Positions 24,301 to 36,728 are shown, counted from the stretch's first letter. The stretch is DNA of 64,000 nucleotides from Apus apus (GCF_020740795.1 NC_067295.1:4650501-4714500), one strand, 5' to 3'. The notes: a model not told the origin generated them from the letters alone. Made by a program: numbers and translations.

Positions 24301-27300
24301 AAAGAGGGTACTGAGTGAGAAAAGTGAAATTATTTATATTCCATCAGCCATTTGGATACCAAATTCAGCTTTTTAGACAACAGAGGTAGAAAATCCTTTC
24401 CAGGGATAAAGACACCTTAGCACCATTCCTGATGTTCTCTAAACATGGCATTAGCAGTTCTATAGATGGGAGAGAAGAGGCAAAAGGTGAGTCTGGGACC
24501 TCCAGTTATTAGGGAGTAATTAATTGGGGATTTTTCTCATACCTCTAAACAGAGGAACTGCAGCAAAGTGCACACTAAATATTTCCTCCCTGTTACCAGC
24601 AGCCCTGGAGAGGCAGAAAACCATGGTGGCACATGAGTGGCACAGACATGGGAATTGCTTCTTCTGGCTTGAAATCTGCCCACCCTCCTCGTCTCGTTTT
24701 TAGAAGCAGCCACACATGGTGGGACTGTTACACCGTCCCTTGTAACCTTTCTGTCTTTAGCACCTTGCACCCAGAGCAGCACCTTCACTTCGGACGCTGC
24801 CACAGCACATTTCCCGCCGTGGTTTGGGGTGACCCCTCTGCTCCCCTTGTGTCCCTTTGCCCCGGGCAGGGCTGCTGGGGCTCTCTCACCCTGTAGCGCT
24901 CAATGAGTTTGAAGCCCACGACGTGCTGCAGCTTCCTCAGGCAGATGGGGCAGGGCTCCAGGGGCCTCAGCAGCGCTTCCTCCAGGCTCAGCGCGCCCTG
25001 CATGATGCACTGGAGCCAGCGGCAGGTCCCCAGCCCCATCAGGTGGCAGATCTCGTGACAGGTCACCTTTCAGGAGAGCAAAAATCGCAGCAGTGCATGG
25101 TCATTCCTGCTTACCTCTGCCCCCTCCTCTCCCTCCTCTGCTGTTCCACTTTTCCCTGCTCCCCAAAGGTCTAATCAACTTGATGTCCAGCCTGGGTGGT
25201 CCTTCAGCCTAAGCTTTTCTGAGGTGAAAGGGGAATGTGACTCCCTTCTTCCCAGGGATCCCAACATCCATGTTTGAATGCTGAACCAGGAAGAGTGGGT
25301 GTGTTTTTTAGAAGGAGCTGTGGGAAGATGCTGTTGGTGGCATGTTCAGAGCTCCAGGGCAGTACTGCTGTCACTCTCTTCCCCAAGGACAGTGCTGTGG
25401 TTTTATTGAGGAGAAAACCAGTCCCACAGGGCTCTGAAAAGAGCAGCACAGTCCGTGTGAGAAATCTGTAAGAAGCTATTGGCAATAACAGATCTGGGTC
25501 CTTCCAAAGCAGATGCTCTAAACGTTTGTGTCAAAGCAAAAATTAAGCTGGAGTCATCTGGCCAAGCCTGATTGCCTTGGGAACTGACAACTCTGGAAAG
25601 GCTGAGGATCGAGGATTCTCCTCCTCCTCCCATTGCCACCTAACAGCATTTGAAATTGCTATAGGAAGAGACCTCAGATTAGAAAATCCTGTGCAAATAC
25701 CAGGGGAGGCAGACAGAAATGGCTCCAGGTGGGCCAGCTTTAGGAGAAATGCTGGAAGTCGAGCTGGCAAGAGGGCAGAGGGGAGCTGTGGGGATGAGGA
25801 AGGGCAGCACTCCTTAGCTGGAGCTGTTGGAGGTGGATGGGGTTTAAGGGCATCTGCATATAAATCCATGTGCAAACTTGTCTAAGGTATTTTCTCACCC
25901 ATCCATGTAAGCAGGTCTGGCATGTGGTCCTCTCCCCTTGTAGACACCAGAGTCTGAGGAAGACACAGCCACCCATTCCCGGCCACTCATCAGTGAACAC
26001 ACAAATCCACTGGCTACCCTGATAGATCTCTGAGCACTCCATCAGATGGCACTGCCCAGGCCTTGCTTGACAAACAGAATACTGAGCTGTCCCAAGCATG
26101 AACCTGGGAGCTGGGCAGGGTTTTTGTGTTGTTGCTGCATGACACCAGGCAAATCTTGAAGCCCCTTTATACAGCTGGTGCTATAGTTTGCTCCAGTGGC
26201 AGGGGGAGTAAGAGCTGTTCATGTGGTGCACCAAAGTCTGAGCTCTTCAGGACTGTACAGGTAAGTGCCAGTGTTTTCTGGGAGCAGCATCTCATGCCTG
26301 CTTCACCAGAAAGAGATGGATTATGCCCAGCCCTGAACTGTTTAACCTTCCATGGCAAGAAGTACAGGGTGCAGGAGATTGCTGGTCTTACCTTGCAGCA
26401 CTGGACCATCTCTTGGGCACTGAATGGCAAGGTCTGGTCTCTGCTTTCTTTGCTGACTTCATTTAACTGTTCCTTCTGTGTGAGTGGCTTCAAGCTGCTA
26501 CAGCCAGCCTGGGGGAAATCCCCAGAGAATCTGGCAAAGCTGCAAACTCCCACTTCTGTGAAGAGAAGAGCATAAAAGTTAGGCAGCAGCTCCCTCATGA
26601 CTGTGTCTCAGCTTAGGCAGCATGAAAAGAAAACTGTTGTATCACAGTCTAGTTGAGCACACAGGATGGGGTGAGACACAGACCCCAAAAGGTTTGTAGC
26701 ACCTCAGTTATCTTTGTCTGGAGCAGAAGCCTTGATTTCCCTAATTTTAAATTCAAATTTAAAACCTGTTTCCTCTTATCAGGGAGTAAACAAAATGTTA
26801 AGATTTGGTTATTCCAGTCTTCTAGGGAATGCTTTGTGGTACAGTGCTGCCTTATTCACACAGTGTGCTAAGAGATCATGGGACACTAATCCCACCTTGT
26901 CCTGGCAGGAATTTGCTGAACGTGAAGCTCCAGGTCTCACATGGGTAAAGGTCCAGCAGAGTGAGGCCAAGGACACACAGGGCATCCATGGGTTTGTTGT
27001 TCTTCAGGAAATTCAGAATCCCATCTGGACAAATACAAGAGATGTTCATTAAAGGCATTGTAAGAGCCAGAATTTCTGCTGCTCAGGGGAAGAAGGATGT
27101 AACCCAAGTCACAGAGCTGCTGGATTCAGCATCTTGGATGGAGAACCATGGCTGTGTAGCCCATCCCCTCAAATCAGAGCATGAGCAGAAGTGAGGTTTT
27201 AAGCGGTGCTGAGCAGAATTAAAACAGAGCAGAGCTAAGGGCAAATATGTGGGTGAATTCAGTACTAACCCATGGAAATAATTGCCTGGAAGCAGAAGAA

Positions 27301-28960
27301 TTTCTCCACAGGTATTTCAGACCTGAGCAAGGGCAGCTGCTGGGTCTGTGCTGAGCAGGTACTGCCTGGGCTACCTGCAAACAGCTCGTTCCAGAGGGAT
27401 GTTTGTGCAGCACTAGTTTGGCAGCTGACAAACCCGTTTCCCTGGAGGGCTGTGTGACACTTGAACTCAAACTTCCTAACAGGAAAGGGCAGTGAGTTCC
27501 CCACCTGTGCCACCCAGGCCACTGATTTATTTTGGCTCTGGACAAGAGGAGGGAAAACTCAGGCTCCAACAAACCTACAGGTCCTGTGGAGCTGAGCTGA
27601 TCATTTTACAGAGCTGGACCTAAACATAATAGCAGTGAAAAACACAAACAGCAGAGGAAAAGATGATGAAAGTCACTTTGTTTTTTATTCCTGTTTCCAG
27701 CCTCAACGTTCTGGCTTTTCCATGGGAACAGGATTTCTCCCTTTTCACTCCCTTCCTCATCCCCTCCCTGCCCAGGCAGCAAAGGGCTATTTCAGGCATT
27801 TCCCAAGGGAGGGCTGTGCCTGCCTGCCCACCCCAGGGGCTCCCTGCTCCCAGCTCCTCACCTGCGTGGAGCTGCACCCTGTCCGAGTCCCGGCTGTGGC
27901 GGTAGCAGCAGTGGATGGAAGAGATGGGGATGGAGGGAAGGCACTTCACACGGAGACCCAGGAAGAAAGACTCAACACAGCTCTGGAGGGAATCCAGCAG
28001 TGAGAGCCCAGCAGGCCCTTCAGTTAAGTCTAAGAAGAGAAACTCTGCTATCAGTTCCTTAAAGCCAGAGGGAACCATAAGGTCTGAGGGGGTTTTGTGG
28101 GGCTGGCCACAGTGAGCAGGGAAGAGGAAGCCTGGCTCATTCCAAAGCTAATTGCTTACTCTGGGATGTATTGGGCATCTCTAGATGGTTATATAGATAT
28201 GGAGGAGAAGAGGGGGCTCTTTCTGAGAGGTGGCTCAAGGCATTAGTACACTCTCACTAGCAGAGTGGATGTGCCAGGAAGGTTGTCTCCTAGTGCAGAA
28301 AGATTAAGGTGGAAATGGGTGGCTGATTTTAATGAGCTGTCAGGGATGGGGCTCCAGAAATGCTGCTTTATCCAGCATTGGTTTATGTACAGATATATAT
28401 GCATGCGTACGTATATTCATAGCAAGTCTCACCCAGGGGCACATGTGCCATTTACAGGGGAGATCTACTGCTGGTTGTCATCATGGCTTGTGAGCTTGGA
28501 CTGAAGTCATGTCAGAGCCTTTGGTATTACACTTCTCTTTGCTATGGCAGTTGCATTTTGCAGGTCAGTCCTTAGAAGAGGATGTTAGTAGCATGCAGCA
28601 CCACCCACCTCCCTCCCATGTCCTTCCAGGTAGGTCAGTGAAGATGCCCATGTTACCTATAGGTTGCAGGTAAATGTGCTTTCGATAGAAGTTCTGCTTC
28701 CTCCTCATCATGGCGTGGTAGAAGGTCTCAAAGTCCTCGGGGGCATCGGGGTGGCTGAGGAGCCAGTCGAAAGCTGTTCTGATGAGGAGTGTGCAGAAGA
28801 GAGTTCTCTGGGGGTTGTAGGCTTCAGAGAGGAACAGCTTCTCTGCCCTGGAGAAAGCTTTGGCATAGAGCTCCTGCAGGGCTGGGTTGGTGGAGATCAA
28901 TGCATCCTTCAGAGCCCGAGGCCCGAAGCTGAACTCCTGAGCGTGTTTGCACTGCAGCAT
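20818..28960 (-). CDS. AMZ1: AMZ1, archaelysin family metallopeptidase 1 (6 coding exons, 503 aa)
   Basis: Join on the minus strand: 28960-28657, 28029-27862, 27024-26896, 26555-26392, 25066-24890, 21387-20818. This is 1512 nt, 503 residues plus stop; human AMZ1 is 498 as I recall. AMZ1 is a putative zinc protease of the archaemetzincin family with poorly known substrates. The protein starts MLQCKHAQEFSFGPRALKDA. Its zinc region is HEICHLMGLGTCRW at about residues 259-272, and four cysteines of the second, structural zinc site are present (about 270, 275, 294, 297, the last two in CPICLRK). Family members usually have HExxHxxGxxH, but here the third histidine position is threonine (about 269). 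The 190-residue last exon is mostly disordered and ends in a basic segment, GDKFSSLRRKLSSRKL. All exons join in phase with GT/AG borders, so the gene looks functional. It is convergent with GNA12. Confidence 0.95.
21388..24889 (-). other. AMZ1: AMZ1 intron 5
   Basis: A 3.5-kb intron between the zinc-site exon and the terminal exon. No repeat, RNA gene or extra exon was recognised. Confidence 0.85.
24890..25066 (-). CDS. AMZ1: AMZ1 coding exon 5 (zinc-site exon)
   Basis: 59 codons in phase 0, VTCHEICHLMGLGTC to GFKLIERYR. It contains the HExxH motif and all four cysteines of the second zinc site. Borders are cctgaaag/GTGACC and TACAGG/gtgaga. Confidence 0.96.
26392..26555 (-). CDS. AMZ1: AMZ1 coding exon 4
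   Basis: 164 nt. It encodes EVGVCSFARFSGDFPQ, a variable linker, and then QEMVQCCK just before the zinc motif. Phase 1 in, phase 0 out. Confidence 0.94.
26896..27024 (-). CDS. AMZ1: AMZ1 coding exon 3
   Basis: 129 nt encoding DGILNFLKNNKPMDALCVLG and then TFSKFLPGQ, a conserved core of the metallopeptidase domain. It enters and leaves in phase 1, with GT/AG borders. Confidence 0.95.
27862..28029 (-). CDS. AMZ1: AMZ1 coding exon 2
   Basis: 168 nt encoding the segment from DLTEGPAGLSLLDS through SFFLGLRVKCLPSIPI to RDSDRVQLHA. Borders are tcttcttag/ACTTAA and GCAG/gtgagg. Confidence 0.95.
28657..28960 (-). CDS. AMZ1: AMZ1 coding exon 1
   Basis: 304 nt starting at the ATG on minus 28960, followed by LQCKHAQEFSFGPRALKD. 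It includes YNPQRTLFCTLLIRTAFDWL and ends at QPI plus one base before gtaaca. The start matches the human N-terminus as I recall it. A likely 3' splice site for an upstream noncoding exon (ccctctgcag) puts the 5' edge of this exon at about 28989. Confidence 0.95.
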
Positions 28961-29287
28961 CGCGGGGATCCCACTGGCTGCCGTGCTGCCTGCAGAGGGG
29001 ACAGAGCCTGTATCCTCCTGAGGGGCCTGGAAACCTTCTCATGCTGTGCTCCCAAAGCAGTTTGCCCCAGGATCCCAACTGCAAGGTCTGACTTGGAGCC
29101 TGTCAATGCTGTACTGGTGCTGGCTGGGAGCCCTGTGCATTTACACGAGAGTAGCTGTTCTAGGGTGCTCTACAGCTGTGTGTGTCTTGCTGGTTGATGG
29201 ACAAGGTACCAGCAGATGGTGCTCAAGAATGCACAGCCCCGTTATTACTACCAGATGTCTGGATTAAATCAGATTGTTTGATTGTTT

Positions 29288-29307
29288 TAGTGTGTGTGTG
29301 TGTGTGC
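29288..29307. repeat. (GT)n microsatellite
   Basis: About eight GT units in the AMZ1 upstream intron. Confidence 0.75.
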
Positions 29308-32300
29308 TCTATCCTGAAGTCCAAATAACACATGAAATACCTGTGTGTTGTGCAGCTGGCTGTGCTGGCCTTCATGTGACATCTGAAGGTGGTGACCCCT
29401 TTTCCTTGGGCTGAAACACTCTCCTAGGGCTCTCAAAGGCTTAGGTCCATGACAGGAAGGAGGAGGTAGACCTTGGTCTTCATCTATTGCAAGCCTACAC
29501 TCCTGACTTACCTGACTGCAAGACAAGCAGCTGTTCACTATTGACAATTTGCTCTAACAGCTTCAATTCCTCACTCTTAGGTACTGACCTGGGGCATCTA
29601 CTGGCCCACAGGGCTCTTATCAGGCTGCAAGATGTGGAAGGATTGCCCTTGGCATGTGAGACTCATGTCTGCTGCTTCTGCCTCTCTAACAAGACACTTA
29701 GGGGCCCAATGCCATCATGTCACTTCAGGAATAACTTTGTGTCACAACGTGTTAGCATCAAGAATGCTGACGATGATGTAAAGTGGTAAATAAAGAGCAA
29801 ATGAAAGCCTGCAGCAGAAAGAAACTCATTCAGAGCATCCCAGAAATATCCCTTCCAGGGTCCTCACTAAAGCCAGCATTTCCCAAAGCTGCAAAACTCA
29901 GGCACCTCTGTCCCATTGCAGTTTATGCCACCACAGGTAAGTGCTTTACCTTTATACAGCAGAATGAAAAATACACAGGTGTACATGCACGGAAGCACAG
30001 GCTTTCTAGGAAGTAACATCTTCTATTAGGCAAGTTAATACTAAGCTAAAATAAATCAGACAAGCTTTCTGGGCAGGTAAGCAAATGTATCAGCTGCTGA
30101 CCATCACCATCATCCAATCACAGAAAAAAAGAGGTGAAATACATTCAGAAGGAACTGGTGAAGTCTCTAAGTAGGTCTGCAGTCTGGCTCTGTGAGGTGA
30201 GTGACATTCAGTGGCCCTTGAGGACAGCGACACAACAAGAAAATTCAGTATTTGAAAACTAGTGCCAAGATGAGCCAAAGTCTTCCCTGAGTTATGCATA
30301 GAAGGCTCTGGTAGTTGGCATAGCAAGAGAAAGGTGGCAGCCCATTAAAATTGACAATTAATCCTTTCCATCTAACCCTTTGAATATGTGTATTTATAAG
30401 CAGTCCTTAAAAAAGGGTTTGTATGATCTTTTTCAGTGCTAAGGGTACACATCCTAGGAGATGGAACAGGTAAGCAGTTTTATTTTGCAAGCTTTGGATT
30501 TCACTAGCATTAAAGGCTGACAGCAGGTGGCACGGCGGGATGTGGAGTGGGACAAGGACCCTAATCCAGTGGGAGTTTAGACATAAAATCTGCAATGCTT
30601 TCTCAGTGACCTCTTCTTATTGCCCAAACAAATGTCCAGGTAGCTTCTGCTGGTTTTCACAGGTAGCAACAAGAGTTTGTGTGAGGTTGTACTGCACTTT
30701 GTCACTCAAATCTCTATATTTCTGACTTTCTTCCAGAGTTGGGAGGACAAAGTGAGAGTCTGACCCCACCAGGTCATCAGGAGTTTTGCTTTGGGCTAGG
30801 GTGAACATTTACCTTTTCCCAGAGCCAAGATTTCACTTGTTCTGCACAAACTTTAACTACAAGCATCTTTTTTCCAGTCGTGCAGAACTGGGGAACTACA
30901 GCAGTATTAAAATTGTTAAAGATGTGATCCTGCAAGCTCCTGGCTGCCTATTGCTCCCAGGGGAATCATGGAGAGACTTTGCACTTTGTCCAGGTTAGGA
31001 GTGATCTTGTCAAAGAAGGTTTCTGAGAGGCACGACCTGCTTTCATCAGCCCTTCCTGGCAATAAGTGGAGTGTGGGTCTGGGGCAGGAGGAGCTGGTTA
31101 GAAAATGAATGGATTTTTCTCTTCTAAGCAGGAAGTGGCAGAGTGGATGTTTGCACCAGTAGATACAATGAGCACACAGTATTTTAGCATGTGTTCCCCC
31201 AGGCACTCCCATGGAATATAGTTTGTACCCAAAGCTATGGGGTATACATTGTTTCCCAATGCTTCCTAAAAGGGGACATTCACACAGCTCCAGACATTCC
31301 CAGCTATGAGCACGGGTGTTCTGGGATGTCCATGGTGCCCAAGGATGTCCATGATTCTGCTTTAGTGGTTTGAAAGCTCAAACACAAGAATTGACACACG
31401 GTCTGGAGCGACATGTGCCTCCTCCTGCCTTTGCTTCTGGCAGACCAGCAGCAGCCCATTGCACTCTCCAAACCCCACACAATCACTTCTCTCTAACAAG
31501 CTTTTCTTAAATACTTCACTGGAGAATATTAACGCTTCAGAACCTTTTTATGGACAATTTTAGCAGTTTCAAAAAGGAGCCGTTTTACAACATTGACTCT
31601 AGTAGATGCTATATGTGCTTGATCTAACATATGGATGTAGTGCGTCATTAACTGGAGTAGTGCAAAAGGGCTTTGTAATTTTTAGCCCTTATCTTAAGGA
31701 GGGAATGGCTCTTTGACCTGGATTATCATTTTTTTTTCCCTCAGACGTTAAGGTGCCAAGGTGGTGAGGAAGGAGTTGGAAGCATCAATCCTTCAGATAT
31801 CCAGGCAGGAGACATCAGGTCGGTAAACAAAAAAGCAGCTAATTTGGTCCCTTGTTTAGTAACAAGCTGTAGGACTTGACTAGCAAGTCTTGAGGAGGAG
31901 ATTTAAAAGGCCATTAACTTGTAGTTGCACTTGAGGAAATGCTTTAAGCAAGAAGCTGCACAACTGCTGCAAGTGGAGACACTAACCACAGCCACTCCTG
32001 TGCAGTTCTCTGCTTTTACCATTAGGAAAAAGCATCTTATTTCCAATCTGCATCTTGTCATTCCATCTTGTAGCTATTTGGTAACTTTGTAATTTTTCCA
32101 AACTAAGGAGCACTAGTACTGTATCGTAGGGAGGGGCAATGCCTACCTGTGCAGCATGAGACTTGAGCCCATGCCCTGCTGCCACCCACAAGGTCCCTAA
32201 CGGGGCAGGGAAGGAACCAGCCTGTGCCAGGAATCCTAACCCAGTCCATGGAGATCTCTCTTTTCTGTTATTCGTATCTTTCATATTATTCATCACCACA

Positions 32301-32686
32301 TCCATGCCCTGCAGTGGGGACAGACATAACCCAAAGGTTTTGACACTTGGCTCCTTGTCCACCCTTGGGAACAACCTTTTCCCAGTGATCATGTTGCAGG
32401 AACCCAGTTGTGGCCTTTCTGCTCATGGTGCACACTGGGAGGCAGGAGCTCCAAGGACAGCATGGACTGTACGTCTGGTTTCTGGTAAGATACAGGGGTT
32501 TCAGGTCAGATGGGGGATATGACACAAATATTTTTATTAAGGGATTTGATGGATTTTATTTTTTTTCATTATGGTTATTTTCACAAGAAATGCCACCAAA
32601 ATCCAGTGTCAGCACGTGACAGCTGAGCAGTTGATAAACTCCCTTTCTTACACTAACCTGTAAGTATGCTTTATATGTATTTCAGG

Positions 32687-32785
32687 TTACTTATAAATTA
32701 TTCTCCTTGCAAATCAGACACCTATAAATTATTCTCTGTAATTGAAAATTACCTATGAATTATTCTTTTTGTAATTCACAGGTAT
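32687..32785. repeat. 31-bp tandem repeat, three imperfect copies
   Basis: Units centred on ACCTATAAATTATTCT begin at 32689, 32720 and 32751, exactly 31 bases apart. They differ by a few substitutions and each holds the core TATRAATTATTCT. Confidence 0.8.
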
Positions 32786-32971
32786 GTCATTTATTCTTTA
32801 TTATATTGACATTGTTTTCTTGGGCAGATGTGCCCAGGGCTGACAGCATCAGTGTGATTCTCAGCAGCCAAGGCAATATCATACAGTGCAGGTTCATTCA
32901 GGATATTCTGACAAGGTAGAAATGGTCCAGTGTGCAGAAAATGTGTGTTGTGCAGGTCCAGGGAAGGGTGC

Positions 32972-33655
32972 TCATAGAATGGTTTGGGTTGGAAGGGATC
33001 TTAAAGATCATCTAGTCCCAACCCCCCTGCACGGGCAGGGACTCCTCCCACCAGACCAGGTTGCTCCAAGCCTCATCCAACCTGCCCTTCAACACTGCCA
33101 GAGATGGGGCAGCCACAGCTTCTCTGGGTAATTTGTTCCAGTGTCTCACCACCCTCACACTAAAAATTTCTTCCTGCTTTCTAAACTAAATCTCCTCTCT
33201 TTCATTTTAAAACCATTACCACTCATCCTCTCACTGCACACCCTGGCCGAAAGTCCCTCTCCAGCTTTCCTGTAGCCCCTTCAGGTACTGGAAGGCCACC
33301 ATGAGGTCTGAACAGCCCCAACTCTTTCAGCCTGTCCTCATAGTAGAGCTGCTCCAGCCCACAGAGCATCTTTGTGGCCCTCCTGTGGACTTGTTCCAAG
33401 AGCTCTTATGTCCTTCCTGTACTGGGGGCTCCAGAACTGGACACAGCACTCCAGGTGGGGTCTCACAAATGCAGAGCAGAGGGGCAGAATTGCCTCCCTT
33501 GACCAGCTGGCCACACTTCTTTTGATGCAGCCCAGGACACGGTGACTTTCTGGGCTGTGAACAAACATTGCCAGCTCATGTTGAGCTTCACCCCCGAGTC
33601 CTTCTCTTCAAGGCTGTTCTCAATTCATTCTCCTTCCAATCTGTATTTGTGTTGC
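32972..33655 (-). mobile_element. CR1 LINE, 5'-truncated, about 0.68 kb
   Basis: The plus strand starts catagaatggtttgggttgg, the reverse complement of the avian CR1 3' end. The minus strand carries a CR1 ORF2 C-terminal segment, seen as RVLGCIKRSVASWSREAILP and VRPHLECCVQFWSP at about 33400-33530. It is truncated at its 5' side like most CR1 copies and the frame is broken further along, so it cannot move. It lies in the probable AMZ1 5' intron in the same orientation as the gene. Confidence 0.92.
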
Positions 33656-36239
33656 AGAATGGATTTATGTGGTATTTTACATAATTTGGCCCTAATATAC
33701 TTTTTTTTTAAAAAAAGAAAAAAAAAGCTGGTCATTCTGAAATTATTTATTTTTAAGTCAACTTGTAATTTCTGTCTCTCTAATACACTGTGCAGGCTGC
33801 AGATGCACAGGAGATTCCTTCTGTTTTCTTCCCCTCTCCTCATGTGAAGTATTTACAGGCAGACTCATTTAACTGGGCTCTTCAGATGTCAGAGGGACAT
33901 TAGCAGAGTCTTAAAACTGATTAATTACCTCAGTTAGGTGCTGTACTATAAACAAGCAGTGATAGTGCAGAAAATTCACAGCCAGTCAACAGGAATTAAA
34001 AGCTCAGAGCAAACACAACAAGCATTGCCATTATTAACACATGCCCTAGTTGCTTAATAGCACTTTTCCTGAGATTTGCAGTTGGTATCTGCTGCTGCTC
34101 CTGTAGGATCAGTCTCTGCTTCCCTGTATCACACATATGACAGCCTGAAAGCAGTTTCCTCAATTTATTTGTTGACATGTATAGAAAGAGATTTTTCTTG
34201 ACTGAGAAGCTGAACATCAAGGTGTGAGAGCATTTAACTCTGGGCCAAATAAATCTCTCATTAGTCCAGCTCCTTCCTTGAGGACCCCAACACAGCCCCT
34301 TGCACAGAGCCAGGCTTTACCTGCTCAATAGGCTCAGCTTCTGGGGTCAGACCTAATGTCTGACCAGGTTCAGACCTGAAGTGGGCAAACCCTGGGGGCT
34401 ACAGAGGAATTTCAAGATCTGAGCACTTCTCAGAATCCATCTCCTCTTCTCATTGATAAAATCCACTCTGGACCTGATCATCCCCATACAGGGAGCTATA
34501 GCATATTCCATTCCATTCACTTTGCACTAAAAGGCCACAAAACACTGAGTCAGATCTGTCTGTGTTCCAGACCGTCAAGTTAGATAAAACCTTCTGGCCT
34601 CACATACTGACAGATCCCAATAATGTTTGTGTCTGATGTCTCTAGAATATATTTGTGACTCGGAAACAGATGCTTTGTGTGGTCTCTCTCAAAATGAGTC
34701 ATTTCTGGAGCTGTGGAAACCATCAGGGATTCACACATGCATTTGCTGGGAGGAGAATCTACCTGTCATATTGGAACTATGATTGATATGTTATTGCCTC
34801 AAGGCTCAGTCCTGGAAGGTTGTCCTCACATGAATCTTCATTGTTAATTTACTTGGACTGTTGGATGGACAGCTCATAATTTGCAAGATTAAAGACTAGA
34901 TTTGTAAAGGTCATGAAATACCTTGGTCAGAGACAGGTGCTTCCATCTGTCCTTGTATAAGTCTTTTTATATAAGTATTCTTAAGTATTTAAGAACACCT
35001 GCACATCTGCTTTCCCCTTGGTTTTGTTTTATGTTAAAGCCTGCTCTCTTCACTACTCTATTCTTAATTTGAATAGGTATTCAGGACACACATTATCCAT
35101 AGTTTCAGACTTCTGTCCTAAGGATTTTCTTTATTCCATGCTCATATACAGTGCTACTTTTCTTTTTTTAGTGCCTTCTATTTGAGACTGGAAGTACCAT
35201 ACAAACATTGATGGACTCCATTTTGATACCCTCCAGAAAGTAAGCTGACAGTACATGCCTTTCCCCTCCTCACCCATTTATTAATGATTTTCATGCTTTC
35301 TCTGTTCATTTTAATCTGGTTAAACTCTCAGTGCTGCTTCTCCCGTGCACGTGTGTGAGGAAGGGCTGGCTGCCTGCTTCTCCCCTTGCTCCTACATGGA
35401 ACAAACCTCCAGAATCGACTGGCTGGTTCCTGTGCATGTGCTGAAGATCCAAAAGCATGGAGCAACACCTATCAGCCCTGTCCAACAACCCCAACACAGC
35501 CGAGATACCCGAGCTCTCATCAGCCACAGCTCCAGGCACTTTGCTCTTCATCACACTCGTCTAGACAGACTAAATGGTTTCTGTGAGACAAGCCCAGCGT
35601 TAGCCAGGAAAGAGGCTGCATTTTCCATACAGATGAATTCCCAAACAGGTATAGCTATGGTTAGATATTCCCTCGAGCACAGGCATTAAAAAAAAAGGTT
35701 CATCATGCAGTCTGAATGCACTGTAACGTTGTGCCTCCTCCCAAGAAATCAAGTGCTTTTCAAGTGGTGCCAGCAGGTAGGGCATGTTTATGGGCATTTT
35801 ACAGCCCAGAAGGAGAGGGCTCCAAGGAAGTACCACAGCTGAGGAGCCACAAAGCCAGCACGGTTTGCCGGGGGACAAGGACAGCCCCCAAACCCAAGCT
35901 TTCTTAGTGGCCAGCTGTACCCGTGCCACCAGGCAGCTCTGCGAGCCCGGAGGTTTGCTGGGTAAGGGGCACCTTCTGGAAACGCTACAGGAACAGGTCC
36001 AGTTCCTGGGATACCTGAGCCCCCCGCCCTGTTGATTGGGAAAAGGGGCAGTCGATGCTGATCCCCGGGGTTGGGGATGGCACGGGTGGGCGTGTGCGAA
36101 GGGCCAAATCCCCCAGTACCCTGGGACGAGGCGCCGAGCTCAGCCCCCGGCATCCCCAGCCCCGGGGAAAGATGCACCAAGGACGTCCCGCGGCACTGCT
36201 GGGAAGTGCCTGGGGCACGACCCCCAGCCCCCCGTGGGG

Positions 36240-36450
36240 ACGATGTCCCGAGCACAGCCCCCAGCCCCAGACGAGGGATACCCCCAACAGGACCCCCACC
36301 ACCCCGGTGCGAGAGGGGATGCCCCGAGCGCGGCTCCCGCACCCGGGCGGGGGGATGCCCGAAGAAGAACCTGCCGTCACCGGGAGGGGATGCCCCGAGC
36401 GCGGCCCCGGCACCCGGGGAGCGATGCCCCTCACCCGCGGGATGCCCCCC
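36240..36450. repeat. GC-rich tandem repeat, about 35 bp unit, 71-75 bp higher order
   Basis: A GATGCCCCGAGC-like motif recurs at about 36242, 36317 and 36388. Weaker GGATGCCC copies lie between them at about 36353 and 36422. The best pair, starting at 36315 and 36386, shares 20 consecutive bases. Confidence 0.65.
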
Positions 36451-36659
36451 CGCCGGGGGACGCCCCCAAGAGCCCCGGGGCCGGTCGGATCACCCTCCCC
36501 GCCGCGCCGGGCTATGCCCATCCCCCAGATAAGGGTGACCCCGTGTCCCCCGGGGCAGGGGCAGGACTCACCGCTGGCCGGGCAGGAGCTGCGGAGGCCG
36601 GGGAGGTGCGGGCAGGGCCGGGGCAGCCGGCTCGGGGCTGGCGAGGCGGAGCGGAGCGC

Positions 36660-36728
36660 GGCAGTGGCGGCGGCGGCGGCAGGAGGAGCAGGAGGAGGAG
36701 GAGGAGGAGAAGGAGGAGGAAGAAAAAG
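36660..36728. repeat. (GGC)n/(GGA)n triplet repeat
   Basis: Interrupted GGC triplets passing into GGA triplets, inside the CpG island. On the minus strand this is a CCT/GCC tract upstream of the proposed donor at 36571, so it may lie in noncoding exon 1 of AMZ1. Confidence 0.85.

Larger units (their letters stand above)
28990..36571 (-). other. AMZ1: Probable AMZ1 5'-UTR intron
   Basis: About 7.6 kb between the first coding exon and the probable CpG-island first exon. It holds one CR1 copy (32972-33655), a three-copy 31-bp repeat (32687-32785) and a short GT repeat (29291-29307). No other gene was recognised. That this is an intron is inferred from the acceptor at 28989 and the donor at 36571. 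Confidence 0.55.
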
